DNA of 64,000 nt, from the NCBI RefSeq assembly GCF_000829375.1, contig NZ_AP014624.1, forward strand, positions 2,914,001-2,978,000, in the 5' to 3' direction. The translations under genes were made by a program, and so were the position numbers. The notes under the pieces are model-generated. The model was not told the origin of the DNA and searched no databases. It was given only the letters and a program-made list of their open reading frames with translations. Below, in pieces: positions 45,393 to 55,300 of the stretch (the stretch's first letter is position 1; every line of letters starts with the position of its first letter). Source of the stretch: Chryseobacterium sp. StRB126 (GTDB taxonomy: Bacteria > Bacteroidota > Bacteroidia > Flavobacteriales > Weeksellaceae).

Positions 45393-46157
45393 ATGAAATT
45401 ACAATTATGGCGCAATGCAACATTGCTATTGAGCATTGATAAAATCTCTATTTTAATTGATCCTATGCTTGGAAAAAAGGGATCTCTGGGCCAATTTCCA
45501 ATGACAGATAATGAATTGCTGAATCCTTTACTGGATTTACCTTTTACTCATCATGAATTAATAAAAAAATTGCAAACCATAGACGCAGTGGCCATTACCC
45601 ATTTACATCCTGACCATTGGGATACTGCTGCTATAGAACTTCTTGATAAAAAGATAACAATTCTCTGTCCTGCCATTATTTCAGATCAAATTGAAAATCA
45701 AGGATTTCAGAATGTTATAGCAATCGATAATCATATTCTTTGGAATGAAATTGATATTTCAATTACAAAAGGACAACATGGAACCGGAGAAATTGGAGAA
45801 AGAATGGGAACAGTCAATGGATTTGTTTTTAAAAAAGATAACCAATCGGTCTATATCGTGGGAGACAGCATTTGGAATAAGGGTATTGAAGGGGAAATCA
45901 ATATACATAAGCCACAGCATATTATTGTTGCAGGCGGAGCTGCCACATTTTCTATCGGCGATCCCATTATTATGACAAGTGAAGATATTATTAAAGTCTG
46001 CGAATGCGCACCTCAGGCAAAAATCTGGGTAACCCATTTAGAAGCAGTAAGCCATTGCAAAGAAGATAGAACATTTATCCAGAAAAAGATTCATGAAAAA
46101 GGATACGAAAATCAATGTTTTATTCCAAAGGATGGGGAAGAAATAGTTCTTTATTAA
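45393..46157 (+). CDS. MBL-fold metal-dependent hydrolase (UlaG-like)
   Basis: 254 residues from the ATG at 45393; a TTG 7 codons earlier opens the frame. Metal motif ITHLHPDHWD (HxHxDH) and a KGQHGTGEIGERMG segment with another ligand histidine, VYIVGDSIW and VTHLEAVSHC. The opening MKLQLWRNATLLLSID and DPMLGKKGS are typical of UlaG/YcbL-type beta-lactamase superfamily hydrolases. Divergent from an HxlR regulator, probably its target. Substrate unknown. Confidence 0.85.
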   Translation: MKLQLWRNATLLLSIDKISILIDPMLGKKGSLGQFPMTDNELLNPLLDLPFTHHELIKKLQTIDAVAITHLHPDHWDTAAIELLDKKITILCPAIISDQIENQGFQNVIAIDNHILWNEIDISITKGQHGTGEIGERMGTVNGFVFKKDNQSVYIVGDSIWNKGIEGEINIHKPQHIIVAGGAATFSIGDPIIMTSEDIIKVCECAPQAKIWVTHLEAVSHCKEDRTFIQKKIHEKGYENQCFIPKDGEEIVLY

Positions 46158-46181
46158 AATAGACCTATATCTATTCAATAA

Positions 46182-46219
46182 AAAATGAGGCCCTTCCTAC
46201 AGAAAAGCCTCATTTTATT
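46182..46219. terminator. bidirectional terminator between MBL and MFS genes
   Basis: AAAATGAGGC pairs with GCCTCATTTT around a 15 nt loop, flanked by A-rich and T-rich tracts, between convergent genes ending at 46157 and 46241. Confidence 0.8.
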
Positions 46220-46240
46220 TAAAATTAAAACTAAGTGCCA

Positions 46241-47446
46241 TTAATCTTCTACATATTTATTCCTTGCAGCTCTTAGCCCGAAATAGAGCATTATTAGTAC
46301 CGCAATGCTCAGAAAATAAAATGAGGTATTCCAGGAAATATCCCAATCATGCAGCTTTCCAAATACCGGAGGCCCAAATGCCGCAATCAGATAACCTACA
46401 GACTGTGCCATTCCGGAAATCTTCACTGCATTGATACTGCTTTTGGTTCTTGTAGAGAAAAATAAGATGGATAAACTGAAAGATAACCCATTAGAAATTC
46501 CTATAATGACAGCATTTACATAGATCCATTGAGATTTCAGAAAGACAAACATCATGGTGCTTCCAAACATCAGAGCACATATAAAAAGGATCAAAATTCT
46601 TTGGTCTTTCATTTTACTGGCAATAATCGGACAGCAGAATGTTATCGGAATCATCGTAATCTGAATAACAAAAAGCACCCATCCCGAACTTTCACCAGGC
46701 ATATTGTAATCGGCAAGGAATGAAGGCAGCCAAGCCACCATACAGTAATAAAACAAGGATTGTAATCCCATAAAAACACTGATATTCCATGCCTGAGCAG
46801 ATTTAAACATATTAAAATCGGAAGTTCCCCCGACAATTTTAGTTTGTGTAGGATTCTTCTTATTAAATATCATTTCAAGAATCAATACTACAAATCCCAA
46901 AGCAGCAATCACCAACCAAATTCCCAAAGATCCACGCCATCCGAAACCTGTCCATTCTCCAATTCTTACACTGAAACCGGAAGCCAAAGCAGCCGTAAGG
47001 TTCATAGAAACAGCAAAAATTCCTGTCATTAAACCAATCTGCTTCGGAAAATTATTCTTAACATATCCGGGAGTTACTACATTTCCAATGCAAATTCCCA
47101 AACCGATAAATACCGAGCCTGCGAATAACAGCCAAAGAGAACCTGAAATTCTCAGGAACAATCCAAAACTTAAAATAATCAATGAATACATTAACAGTTT
47201 ACTGATTCCGAACTTACTGGAAAACCTGCTTACCAAGACAGAGCAGACTGCAAACATAAAAAGTGGAATAGAGGTCAAAAGACTCACCTGGAAATTATCC
47301 AGCTTCAGAGCGTCTCTCACATCTCCAAGTACAGGAGATACAGCAACAATGGGTGATCTAAGATTGCTGGAAATCAATATCACCACCAAGACATTCAGAA
47401 GCATTAAAACATAAGAAGCATTCTTTTTTACTTCATTCTTCATCAT
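46241..47446 (-). CDS. MFS transporter, CynX/NimT-like
   Basis: 401 residues from the ATG at 47446 (or 47443); the frame continues to 47539 into the divergent AraC gene's leader. The opening SSNLRSPIVAVSPVLGDVRDAL is the signature of the cyanate/2-nitroimidazole (CynX/NimT) branch. Twelve helices expected. Divergent from an AraC regulator with a 70 bp gap. Substrate unknown. Confidence 0.87.
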   Translation of the reverse strand: MMKNEVKKNASYVLMLLNVLVVILISSNLRSPIVAVSPVLGDVRDALKLDNFQVSLLTSIPLFMFAVCSVLVSRFSSKFGISKLLMYSLIILSFGLFLRISGSLWLLFAGSVFIGLGICIGNVVTPGYVKNNFPKQIGLMTGIFAVSMNLTAALASGFSVRIGEWTGFGWRGSLGIWLVIAALGFVVLILEMIFNKKNPTQTKIVGGTSDFNMFKSAQAWNISVFMGLQSLFYYCMVAWLPSFLADYNMPGESSGWVLFVIQITMIPITFCCPIIASKMKDQRILILFICALMFGSTMMFVFLKSQWIYVNAVIIGISNGLSFSLSILFFSTRTKSSINAVKISGMAQSVGYLIAAFGPPVFGKLHDWDISWNTSFYFLSIAVLIMLYFGLRAARNKYVED

Positions 47447-47516
47447 ATAAAAATTTTTGTACAAAATTAGCATAGTAATTTTGTTTAATTTTGCCAAAGT
47501 TTTAACCTGAAACGAC

Positions 47517-48323
47517 ATGAATGCGAACGACAGTATCAAAATAGATGAGCTTAATAAACCTTATTTTGTATGGTTTGAAGAAAACTGGATTCATGATAAT
47601 GTTCTCCACCAGCATGAAAAGGGTCAATTGGTATACGTAGAAAGTGGATTTCAGTACATCACAATTGAAGAAAAGATTTATCTTCTTCCCCAGAATCATG
47701 CAGCCTGGATCCCTTCAAACTCTATACATAAAACGAATTCCCATTCTGAAAAGATCAAGCTGATGATTATGTTTGCTGATAGAGACAGTAAAGATTCTTT
47801 TTATGATGAGGTGAATGTATTTTCTGTTCCTCCTGTATTAAGAGAAATGATAAAATATGCCGAAAAATGGTCCAAATTGATGAAAAAAGATTCCGGTGAA
47901 ACTGTATTTTTAAAAGCGCTTTTTAATGAGCTTCCTCATTTTGTGAAACATTCCCTGAAGCTACACATCTGTCTTCCAAAAGATAAACGTCTGGAGAAAG
48001 TGATTGAGCACCTCCATCATTATTATAATACGGAAATAAAAATAGACAACCTTGGTGAACTGGCTTTGGTTTCTTCCCGAAGCCTGGAACGAATATTTAA
48101 AAAGGAAACAGGTCTTACATTGAGCAAATATCAACAGATGCTTCGTATCATTAAAAGCCTTGAACTTTTGAGTTCAGGAGACTTTACAATTTCAGAAACT
48201 GCTTATGAAGTAGGGTATAAAAGTGTGCAGGCGTACACCAGAAGCTTTCAGGCTGTGATGCAGTTCAGACCTACGGATTTTATGAAAAACATTAACTTAG
48301 GTCAGGTAAGAGGGACTTATTAA
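47517..48323 (+). CDS. AraC family transcriptional regulator with cupin-like sensor
   Basis: 268 residues and paralogous to the AraC protein at 1842-2630. The sensor (VWFEENWIHDNVLHQHEKGQL; HAAWIPSNSIHKT) spans about residues 15-95. The DNA-binding domain (LGELALVSSRSLERIFKKE; ISETAYEVGYKSVQAYTRSF) occupies about 165-262. It is divergent from a CynX-like MFS gene, its likely target. AACGACA occurs just before and just after its ATG. Confidence 0.9.
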   Translation: MNANDSIKIDELNKPYFVWFEENWIHDNVLHQHEKGQLVYVESGFQYITIEEKIYLLPQNHAAWIPSNSIHKTNSHSEKIKLMIMFADRDSKDSFYDEVNVFSVPPVLREMIKYAEKWSKLMKKDSGETVFLKALFNELPHFVKHSLKLHICLPKDKRLEKVIEHLHHYYNTEIKIDNLGELALVSSRSLERIFKKETGLTLSKYQQMLRIIKSLELLSSGDFTISETAYEVGYKSVQAYTRSFQAVMQFRPTDFMKNINLGQVRGTY

Positions 48324-48445
48324 TAATTAAAATTCGTCACAAATATCTATATAAAGGCATTTGTAACTTTTATTTTAATAAATAATTCCCCTTTTGTTCA
48401 TTTATCACATCAATAGCAAATTTCTAATTATACAGTTTATTAAAG

Positions 48446-48473
48446 CAAAAAGGTCCCCATGACTGGAGACCTT
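48446..48473 (-). terminator. minus-strand terminator behind two gene remnants
   Basis: On the minus strand AAGGTCTCC pairs with GGGGACCTT (one mismatch) and is followed by TTTTTGC. It would end a leftward transcript through the remnants at 48634-49423. The rest of 48324-48633 is AT-rich and holds only a 12-codon frame of no evident meaning. Confidence 0.55.
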
Positions 48474-48633
48474 AAAAAAACACAAATGATGAAAAAAAAT
48501 TATTTCGATTCACAAATATAAGCAAAATTTATATTATGCAACGCATCGTATGTGGATTTTTTTTAAAAATTATTTATTTTAATTAAAAATTATCATTTAC
48601 TAATATATTTTGATTTTCCTTAACATTTTGAAA

Positions 48634-48780
48634 TTAAGCCATAATCATGTGAATTACTCCACCAAACACCATCCATTCTATAATGGCACCCACCATACAA
48701 AAACATTGGATTCCGTACAACGTGGGAATAATGAGAAGAGCAGGGATGTATAATATAAGTTGTCTTAAAAAGACAGTCCC
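48634..48780 (-). pseudogene. C-terminal remnant of a multi-pass transporter, possibly MATE-type
   Basis: On the minus strand this reads FLRQLILYIPALLIIPTLYG, then IQCFCMVGAIIEWMVFGGVI and a stop at 48634. It is strongly hydrophobic, and the R-Q-x-x-x-Y-I-P-A-L-L-I-I-P-T-x-Y-G layout resembles the last membrane helices of MATE efflux pumps. The open frame has no start codon and stops at about 48819 upstream. A decayed gene end is the simplest reading; the MATE assignment is tentative. Confidence 0.45.
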
Positions 48781-48784
48781 AATC

Positions 48785-49423
48785 TTATTTACATTTATTA
48801 AATATTTTATAGTAATTTTTTAGTTTAAGCTTTACCGATTTAATCTGGTGATTGCTATCAATATATTTTATAATAATTTTTTTATTTTTTTGTGCTAAAA
48901 GTTGATTGTAAATATTGATATCTTTACTGATAGTATTATTAATAGATATAATACTTTGCCCTTCCTTTAATCCTTTCTTATACGCATCAGTATCTTTTAT
49001 AACACTTGATATTACAATTTCGTTCCTGTCGTCACTATACTTTAAAGATATAGGACTAACTTCTTCTTTAAAGTCCTTATGAAAAAGAGAATTAGGTTTT
49101 AAATAAAGGTTTTTATTCTTATAATTGAGAATAAAATTAAACCTGTTAATGATTTCGCTTCCCAATATGCCTAAAAGATTATCCGAAGAAGTAACACCCT
49201 GTTTATCTGATGATAAATCAATTCCCAAATTCTTATCTTTAATGGTGGTGTTACCTAGCTGAATACTTTTAATAAGACCCTTATTATAATTTGTTTTATT
49301 GCTCAGATTGGTGCTGCTGTTCATTATTTTTTTTCCAATCTTATGTAGTAAATCATTTTTTTCTTGATAAGGTGTATTATTACTACATTTGCTAATGACT
49401 GACTCAATTACATGGAAGAACAA
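48785..49423 (-). pseudogene. 5'-truncated aspartyl protease-PDZ protein remnant
   Basis: The frame is 212 codons from a TTG at 49423 that overlaps the divergent Crp gene start by 12 bp; the first ATG is at codon 34. LLGILGSEIINRFNFILNYK then NLYLKPNSLF is the second half of the retropepsin-like aspartyl protease domain of Bacteroidetes, and residues about 125-190 look like a PDZ domain (VIKDTDAYKKGLKEGQSIISI). The expected signal peptide and DTGA catalytic motif are missing. The gene has probably lost its 5' part. Confidence 0.65.
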
Positions 49424-49981
49424 TTAGTTTCATATATTCAAGATAAAATATCGGTAACTGATAAAGAGATGGAAACTATTTTGTCTTATTTTAAACCTAT
49501 CAAATTAAAAAAGAACGAACTGCTTCTCACCAATGGTCAATCCAGCCAAAGAACTTTTTTTGTGGCTAATGGCTGTCTCAGGATATTCTTCATCAATGAG
49601 GAAGGGCAGGAGTCTACCCGTTATTTTGCTTTTGAAAATCAGTTTGCTACTGCTCTGGTAAGCTTCATCACTTCCGAACCATCTGAAGAATTCATTCAGG
49701 CTGTAGAAGAGACGGAGGTTTATTATATTACCCATAAAGACTTTTATCATCTTCTGGAAATTATACCAAAATGGGAGAAATTCTACAGAATTTATCTTGA
49801 AATAGCTTATGTAACAAATACCAAAAGGCTGATGTCTTTCCTAGTTCAGGATGCACTAGAAAAATACCGCCAGCTATTGTCTGAGAACCCAATTATTGTC
49901 CGAAGGCTTTCTAATAAAATGGTAGCTTCTTACCTCAATATTTCTCAGGAAACCTTAAGCAGACTGAAGTCCAAGCTCTGA
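49412..49981 (+). CDS. Crp/Fnr family transcriptional regulator
   Basis: 189 residues. The sensor barrel is at about residues 20-120 (KLKKNELLLTNGQSSQRTFFVANGCLRIFFINEEGQEST) and the C-terminal helix-turn-helix is LSNKMVASYLNISQETLSRLKSKL. No FNR-type cysteines. Its start overlaps the remnant on the other strand, which suggests the promoter region was rearranged. Isolated; target unknown. Confidence 0.87.
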   Translation: MEEQLVSYIQDKISVTDKEMETILSYFKPIKLKKNELLLTNGQSSQRTFFVANGCLRIFFINEEGQESTRYFAFENQFATALVSFITSEPSEEFIQAVEETEVYYITHKDFYHLLEIIPKWEKFYRIYLEIAYVTNTKRLMSFLVQDALEKYRQLLSENPIIVRRLSNKMVASYLNISQETLSRLKSKL

Positions 49982-50056
49982 TCATTTTTTAAGATTCCGG
50001 CTCTGTTGTACCTGACCCTTTTATGAGACCCTGCAATGCTCTTTTTTACTGATTAT

Positions 50057-50650
50057 TTACAAGAATAAACTTATGGCACAGTATAAAAGGAGAATTCCCA
50101 TCACTGTATTCACTACTTTATAGTGACGATTCAAAAAACGATGTAACTTTTGTCCGGCAACAGCCCATATCCATGTAGCAGAATTGCCTATAAAAGAAAG
50201 CAGAAAAGCAAAAACAAGAATAATCCAAAGCTCTTTGAACTGAGGGAAAATAAAGCTGCTAAATGCTGTTATTCCATAAATAATGATCTTAACATTCACT
50301 AACTGCAACAGAAACCCTTTCCAAAGATCACCTGCAGAATCAGAAGATTGCTCTTTCTGTTCAGCGTCAATTTCCACTGGCTTTCCGGATATTACAGACC
50401 ACGCAAGATAAATGAGATAAACAGCCCCAACGTATTTCAGATAATTGAGAAGGAAGCCATACGAATTCAAGAGAAGCCCTGTGAAAAAGGCTGCCAGTAA
50501 CATGACCACTGTGAACCCCAAGTAAATCCCCAGAAGTAATGTTTTGCTCTTTTGATATCCTGATTTCATACTGCTGTTAAGGGCAAGAATATTATTAGGA
50601 CCGGGAAGAAATGCCGTTAGCACAGTGTAAATAAAAAACGAAAACCACAT
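50057..50650 (-). CDS. LysE/RhtB family amino acid exporter
   Basis: 197 residues from the ATG at 50650 (frame open to 50689). The N-terminal hallmark is LTAFLPGPNNILALNSSMKSG, followed by six hydrophobic helices. Inner membrane exporter of amino acids or similar. Divergent from a LysR regulator at 50733, 82 bp away, the classical LysE-LysG arrangement. Confidence 0.9.
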   Translation of the reverse strand: MWFSFFIYTVLTAFLPGPNNILALNSSMKSGYQKSKTLLLGIYLGFTVVMLLAAFFTGLLLNSYGFLLNYLKYVGAVYLIYLAWSVISGKPVEIDAEQKEQSSDSAGDLWKGFLLQLVNVKIIIYGITAFSSFIFPQFKELWIILVFAFLLSFIGNSATWIWAVAGQKLHRFLNRHYKVVNTVMGILLLYCAISLFL

Positions 50651-50732
50651 ATATTTTTTTGACAAAATTAAAGAGACTAAACACTTCAAACAATCGGAAT
50701 TATTTATACTTTTACTTCGAAAATATTAAAGT

Positions 50733-51644
50733 ATGGATATTCATCAGCTCAAAAGTTTTAAAACTATAGTGGAAAAAGGCAATTTTCAGGATGCTGCCAA
50801 TGAGCTTAATTACTCTCTGTCTGCCATCAGTTATCAGATTCAACAGCTTGAAAATGAACTAAAGTTTCCACTATTTGAAAAAATAGGTCGAAGGATGCTT
50901 CCTACCGAGCAGTCTTTGAAGCTGATTCCCCACATAAAAAAAATAGAAGAGGAGATAGAACAGATTAAACAGCTGAATTCAAAAGGCAGAAAGGTAGAGG
51001 GAAGCCTTACAATTTCAGTTTCTGACAGTCTGTTGACTTATATCCTGCAACCTGTACTTAAAGAATTCATTGAAACAGCTCCTGATGTAAAGCTCAAATT
51101 AAAAGTGAGAAACTGCTATGAAGTTCAGAAAGAAATTATCCGGAATGATATTGATCTGGGGATTCACTATCAGGTATATGGTTATGATGATCAGATCAAA
51201 GTCACAGAAGTGTCTACTTTCACAGTAGGAGTTATGACATCGCCTTTATTTTCACAACAGGAAAGGAATTTCGACAGAAAAGATCAGATAAAAGCGTGTT
51301 CTATAATCAATAATGACCCGAATGGTGTTTATCAACAGTATTTTGAAGAATATCTTAAGAAAAAAAACATTATCATCAGTCAAAATATTGAATTGTGGAG
51401 CATAGAAGCGATCAAAAAAAGTGTGATGAATAATCTGGGAATAGCCTGCCTGCCTCACTTTGTGGTAGAAGAAGAGATCAGAAAAGGAGAAATAACAGAA
51501 CTTACTATTAAAGGGTTTCAGCGCACCATTACCATGATTACAGCCCATCATTCTAATAAATGGATCAGCCCTGCGATGGAACTTTTTTTAAAAATTCTTA
51601 ATGAACAAATAGTCTGTGGATCTCCTGTTAGCTTAGAAATTTAA
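50733..51644 (+). CDS. LysR family transcriptional regulator
   Basis: 303 residues. Winged helix at residues 1-60 (MDIHQLKSFKTIVEKGNFQDAANELNYSLSAIS in parts; LENELKFPLFEKIGRRM), then the periplasmic-binding-like effector domain from about 90 (VEGSLTISVSDSL). Divergent from the LysE-type exporter, so it probably senses the exported amino acid. Confidence 0.9.
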   Translation: MDIHQLKSFKTIVEKGNFQDAANELNYSLSAISYQIQQLENELKFPLFEKIGRRMLPTEQSLKLIPHIKKIEEEIEQIKQLNSKGRKVEGSLTISVSDSLLTYILQPVLKEFIETAPDVKLKLKVRNCYEVQKEIIRNDIDLGIHYQVYGYDDQIKVTEVSTFTVGVMTSPLFSQQERNFDRKDQIKACSIINNDPNGVYQQYFEEYLKKKNIIISQNIELWSIEAIKKSVMNNLGIACLPHFVVEEEIRKGEITELTIKGFQRTITMITAHHSNKWISPAMELFLKILNEQIVCGSPVSLEI

Positions 51645-51687
51645 AATAAAATTAATAACAGAGCCTTCTCAGGAAAAATTTAAGCCT

Positions 51688-51695
51688 TATATTTG
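51688..51695 (+). promoter_or_regulatory. -7 box 5 bp before the ATG at 51701
   Basis: TATATTTG is a perfect TAnnTTTG. Its position implies transcription starting at or just beside the start codon of the small secreted protein gene. Confidence 0.45.
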
Positions 51696-51700
51696 CAGGG

Positions 51701-52063
51701 ATGTTAAAATGGTTCTCCATAATATGTTCAATGATGTATGTGCTGGCTACCACCAATGCGGGGGAAGTAATGAAGGTGCCTATGTTTGTAGAACATTTTA
51801 TGGAATATGAAGGAAATCTTTCAGAATTCGTCATGGAACATTATGACAATCATAAAAAAGATGCTGACTGGGATCTGGATCAAAAGCTACCGTTTATTAA
51901 TCCACCCATTGTACTGACTGTACAAGCACAGCTTCCTGATTATACTTTTGAAATCAAGAAACCTAAGGAAATCAGAATTCCGCAGAAGAACAGTATCTAT
52001 CAGGAAAAGGACTTCTCAAACCTTTACCTTTCCAATATTTTCCAGCCTCCGCGGCTTTCTTAA
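51701..52063 (+). CDS. Small hypothetical exported protein upstream of the metal pump
   Basis: 120 residues. Residues 1-20 (MLKWFSIICSMMYVLATTNA) look like a signal peptide or anchor. The body is rich in charged residues (FVEHFMEYEGNLSEFVMEHY) with histidines and glutamates, and the C-terminus has two proline-rich stretches. I recognise no named family; proteins of this shape recur before CzcA genes in Bacteroidetes, so a periplasmic metal-handling role is possible. It is followed by a 270 bp gap before czcA. Confidence 0.7.
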   Translation: MLKWFSIICSMMYVLATTNAGEVMKVPMFVEHFMEYEGNLSEFVMEHYDNHKKDADWDLDQKLPFINPPIVLTVQAQLPDYTFEIKKPKEIRIPQKNSIYQEKDFSNLYLSNIFQPPRLS

Positions 52064-52333
52064 TTAATTTAAAATTAAAAATGAATACTTTAAGTTTTAC
52101 TTAAGGTGATTTATTCTTATTGTTTATCAATCAATCTTGTAGTACTACATTATTCTGCTTTATTTTTTGAAGTAAAAGTATACTTATATTTTGAAAATCT
52201 TTGATTTTTATTCTTTTGTAAGCTTTTATTCAGTATCGTTCCAAACTTAAGCCAGCTTTGTGACTTTTATGGTTCATCTATACATTATAAGCCGTTTATA
52301 AAAGACTACAGATTATCTATTAATAATTTTTTC
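52064..52333. other. AT-rich leader region of the metal pump operon
   Basis: 270 bp without a protein-like frame. ATACTTTAAGT and ACTTAAGGTGAT near 52085-52108 form a weak hairpin. No clear TAnnTTTG box was found, so the czcA promoter is not located. Confidence 0.4.
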
Positions 52334-55300
52334 ATGTTAAACAAAATTATTGAGTTTTCTGTAAAGAATAAACTCATCATTGCTCTGTTCACCATAGGTT
52401 TAGTCCTTTTCGGAGTATATGAAACCACCAAACTACCCATTGATGCTCAGCCTGATATCACCAATAATCAGGTACAGATTATCACCACCGCTCCGTCTTA
52501 TGGAGCTGCGGATATTGAGCGCCTTGTAACATTTCCCATTGAACAGGCAACCAGCAATATCAGCGGAATCACCGAGCTCCGAAGCCTCTCCAGATTCGGA
52601 TTGTCATTGGTAACAGTTGTTTTTGATGATGATACAGATGTCTATTGGGCCCGCCAGCAGGTTCAGGAACGTTTACAACTCGTTCAGGACAATATTCCTG
52701 CCGGAATTGGAAAACCTGAACTGGGACCTATTTCTACAGGATTGGGAGAAATTTTCCAATATGTAGTGAGAGCCAAGAAAGGTTATGAAAATGTGTACGA
52801 TGAAACGGAATTGAGAACCATTCAGGATTGGGTAGTCAGACGACAATTACTGGGAACCAAAGGAGTAGCAGATGTCAGCAGTTTCGGAGGAAAGCTGAAA
52901 CAGTATGAAATTGCCATTAATCCTAACAAACTACAGGCTTTTAATATCAATATTAACGATGTTTTTGCCGCTTTAGAAAATAATAATCAAAATACTGGGG
53001 GAGCCTATATCGAAAAGAAAGAAACGGTTCTTTTTATTCGAAGTGAAGGTCTTCTGGGAACAAAAGAGGATATAGGAAACATTCAGGTGGCGGAAACCAA
53101 AGAAGGAATTCCGGTTCACATTAAGGATGTAGCTTCTGTAAAGATCGGATATGCGACACGATATGGTGCCATGACCTATAATGATACTGGGGAATTATCC
53201 GGAGCTATTGTATTGATGCTTAAAGGTGAAAATGCCAACGAGGTAATAGGCAATATTAAGCAAAGACTTGAAAAGATTCAGGAGTCTTTACCGGAAGGGG
53301 TTGTCATTGAGCCTTTCCTTGATCGTGCTAAAATGGTTAACAATACCATCAGTACGGTAAAAACCAATTTGATGGAAGGGGCTTTAATCGTAGTTTTCAT
53401 CCTTGTTGTATTTCTTGGGAATTTCCGGGCCGGATTATTGGTGGCTTCTGTCATTCCTTTAGCCATGCTGTTTGCCATAATTATGATGAACATCTTCGGG
53501 GTTGGAGGAAATCTGATGAGTCTTGGAGCCTTAGATTTCGGTCTTATTGTAGATGGTGCTGTTATCATTGTGGAAGCTGTTCTGCACCAATTAGCCCACA
53601 AAAAGCATTTTGGAAAAGACAATATGCTGAGTAAGAAGGAAATGGATGACCAGGTTTCCAATTCTGCTACAAAAATGGTTAGCAGTGCTGTTTTCGGGCA
53701 GATCATTATTCTTATTGTATATCTTCCCATCTTTGCCTTGCAGGGAATTGAGGGGAAAATGTTCAAACCGATGGCACAGACGGTAGCTTTTGCATTAATT
53801 GGAGCATTTATTCTTTCCCTTACTTACATTCCTATGATGAGCTCATTGGTATTAAGCCGAAAGAAAAAGGAAAAAGACAATATTTCTGACAGGGTAATGG
53901 CCAAAGTGGAAACGGGACATCAAAAATTCCTGATGAAAGCCCTGAAATTCAGAAAAACAATCATTCTGGGGGTTCTTATTCTTTTTGCAGGGGCGGTTTT
54001 CACTTTATCAAGAATGGGTGGAGAATTTATCCCATCTCTGGAAGAAGGTGATTTTGCTGTTGAAATGAGAATTCTTCAGGGAAGTAATATTAATGAGACC
54101 AAAAAGGTAACCACACAGGCTTCCAGCATTCTATTAAAACAGTTTCCGGAGGTACAGAAGATCGTTGTAAAGATCGGAAGTGCCGAGATCCCCACAGAAC
54201 CCATGCCCATGGATGCCGGAGATATGATCATTGTTTTAAAACCTAAAAAAGAATGGACTTCTGCCCATTCATTCCCTGAACTCTCTGAAAAAATGAGCAA
54301 GGCATTAAGCGTTATTCCGGGATTAACGACCAGCTTCCAGTTCCCGGTACAGATGCGTTTTAATGAACTGATGACCGGTGCCAGACAGGATATCGTCTGT
54401 AAAATTTACGGAGAAGACCTTGACAGTCTTACTACCTATGCCAAAAAGCTGGGAAGTATCATCAATACGGTAAAAGGCGCTCAGGATCTTTATATAGAAC
54501 CTGTAGAAGGAGCCCCACAGGTCGTTATTGATTATAACCGTTCTGAATTATCCAGATACAATATTTCTGTTGCTGAGATCAATAGAGTGATTAATATGGC
54601 TTTTGCAGGACAAACGGCAGGTGCTTTATATGAAGGAGAGAAAAAGTTTGATATCGTTGTGCGTATGGACAATGAGCACAAAAAAGATATTACCAGCATC
54701 CAGAATTTATTGGTTCCTACCGCTTCCGGAGAGCAAATTCCGCTATCTCAACTGGCGAAGGTTGAACTTAAAGACAGCCCGAATCAGATCCAAAGAGAAG
54801 ATACCAAAAGAAGGATTATTATAGGATTTAATGCAAAGGGAAGAGATGTACAGACTGTTGTGGAAGAACTTCAGCAAAAAGTAGGGAAGAATCTGAAATT
54901 CTCGCCAGGATATACCATTGCTTACGGAGGAACTTTTGAAAACTTAAACGAAGCCAAAGCCCGATTAGGGGTTGCCGTTCCTATTTCTTTGGTGATGATT
55001 TTCTTGCTGTTATTCTTTGCTTTTGGTTCTGTAAAACACAGTTTACTGATTTATACAGCAATACCATTATCAGCCATTGGAGGTGTGTATTTTCTTGCTT
55101 TAAGAGGAATGCCTTTCAGCATCAGTGCTGGGGTTGGATTCATTGCTCTGTTTGGAGTGGCTGTACTTAACGGAATTGTTTTGATATCAGAATTTAACCG
55201 ATTGAAAAAGAATGGAATAACCAATACCAGCAGGATTGTACTGATGGGAACAAGAATCAGACTTCGCCCGGTGCTGATGACTGCTTTTGTAGCTTCATTA

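Noticed and set aside
48485..48520. Leader-peptide attenuator on the plus strand
   Set aside because: The 12-codon frame has no following plus-strand gene for almost 900 bp, and the hairpin works better as a minus-strand terminator.
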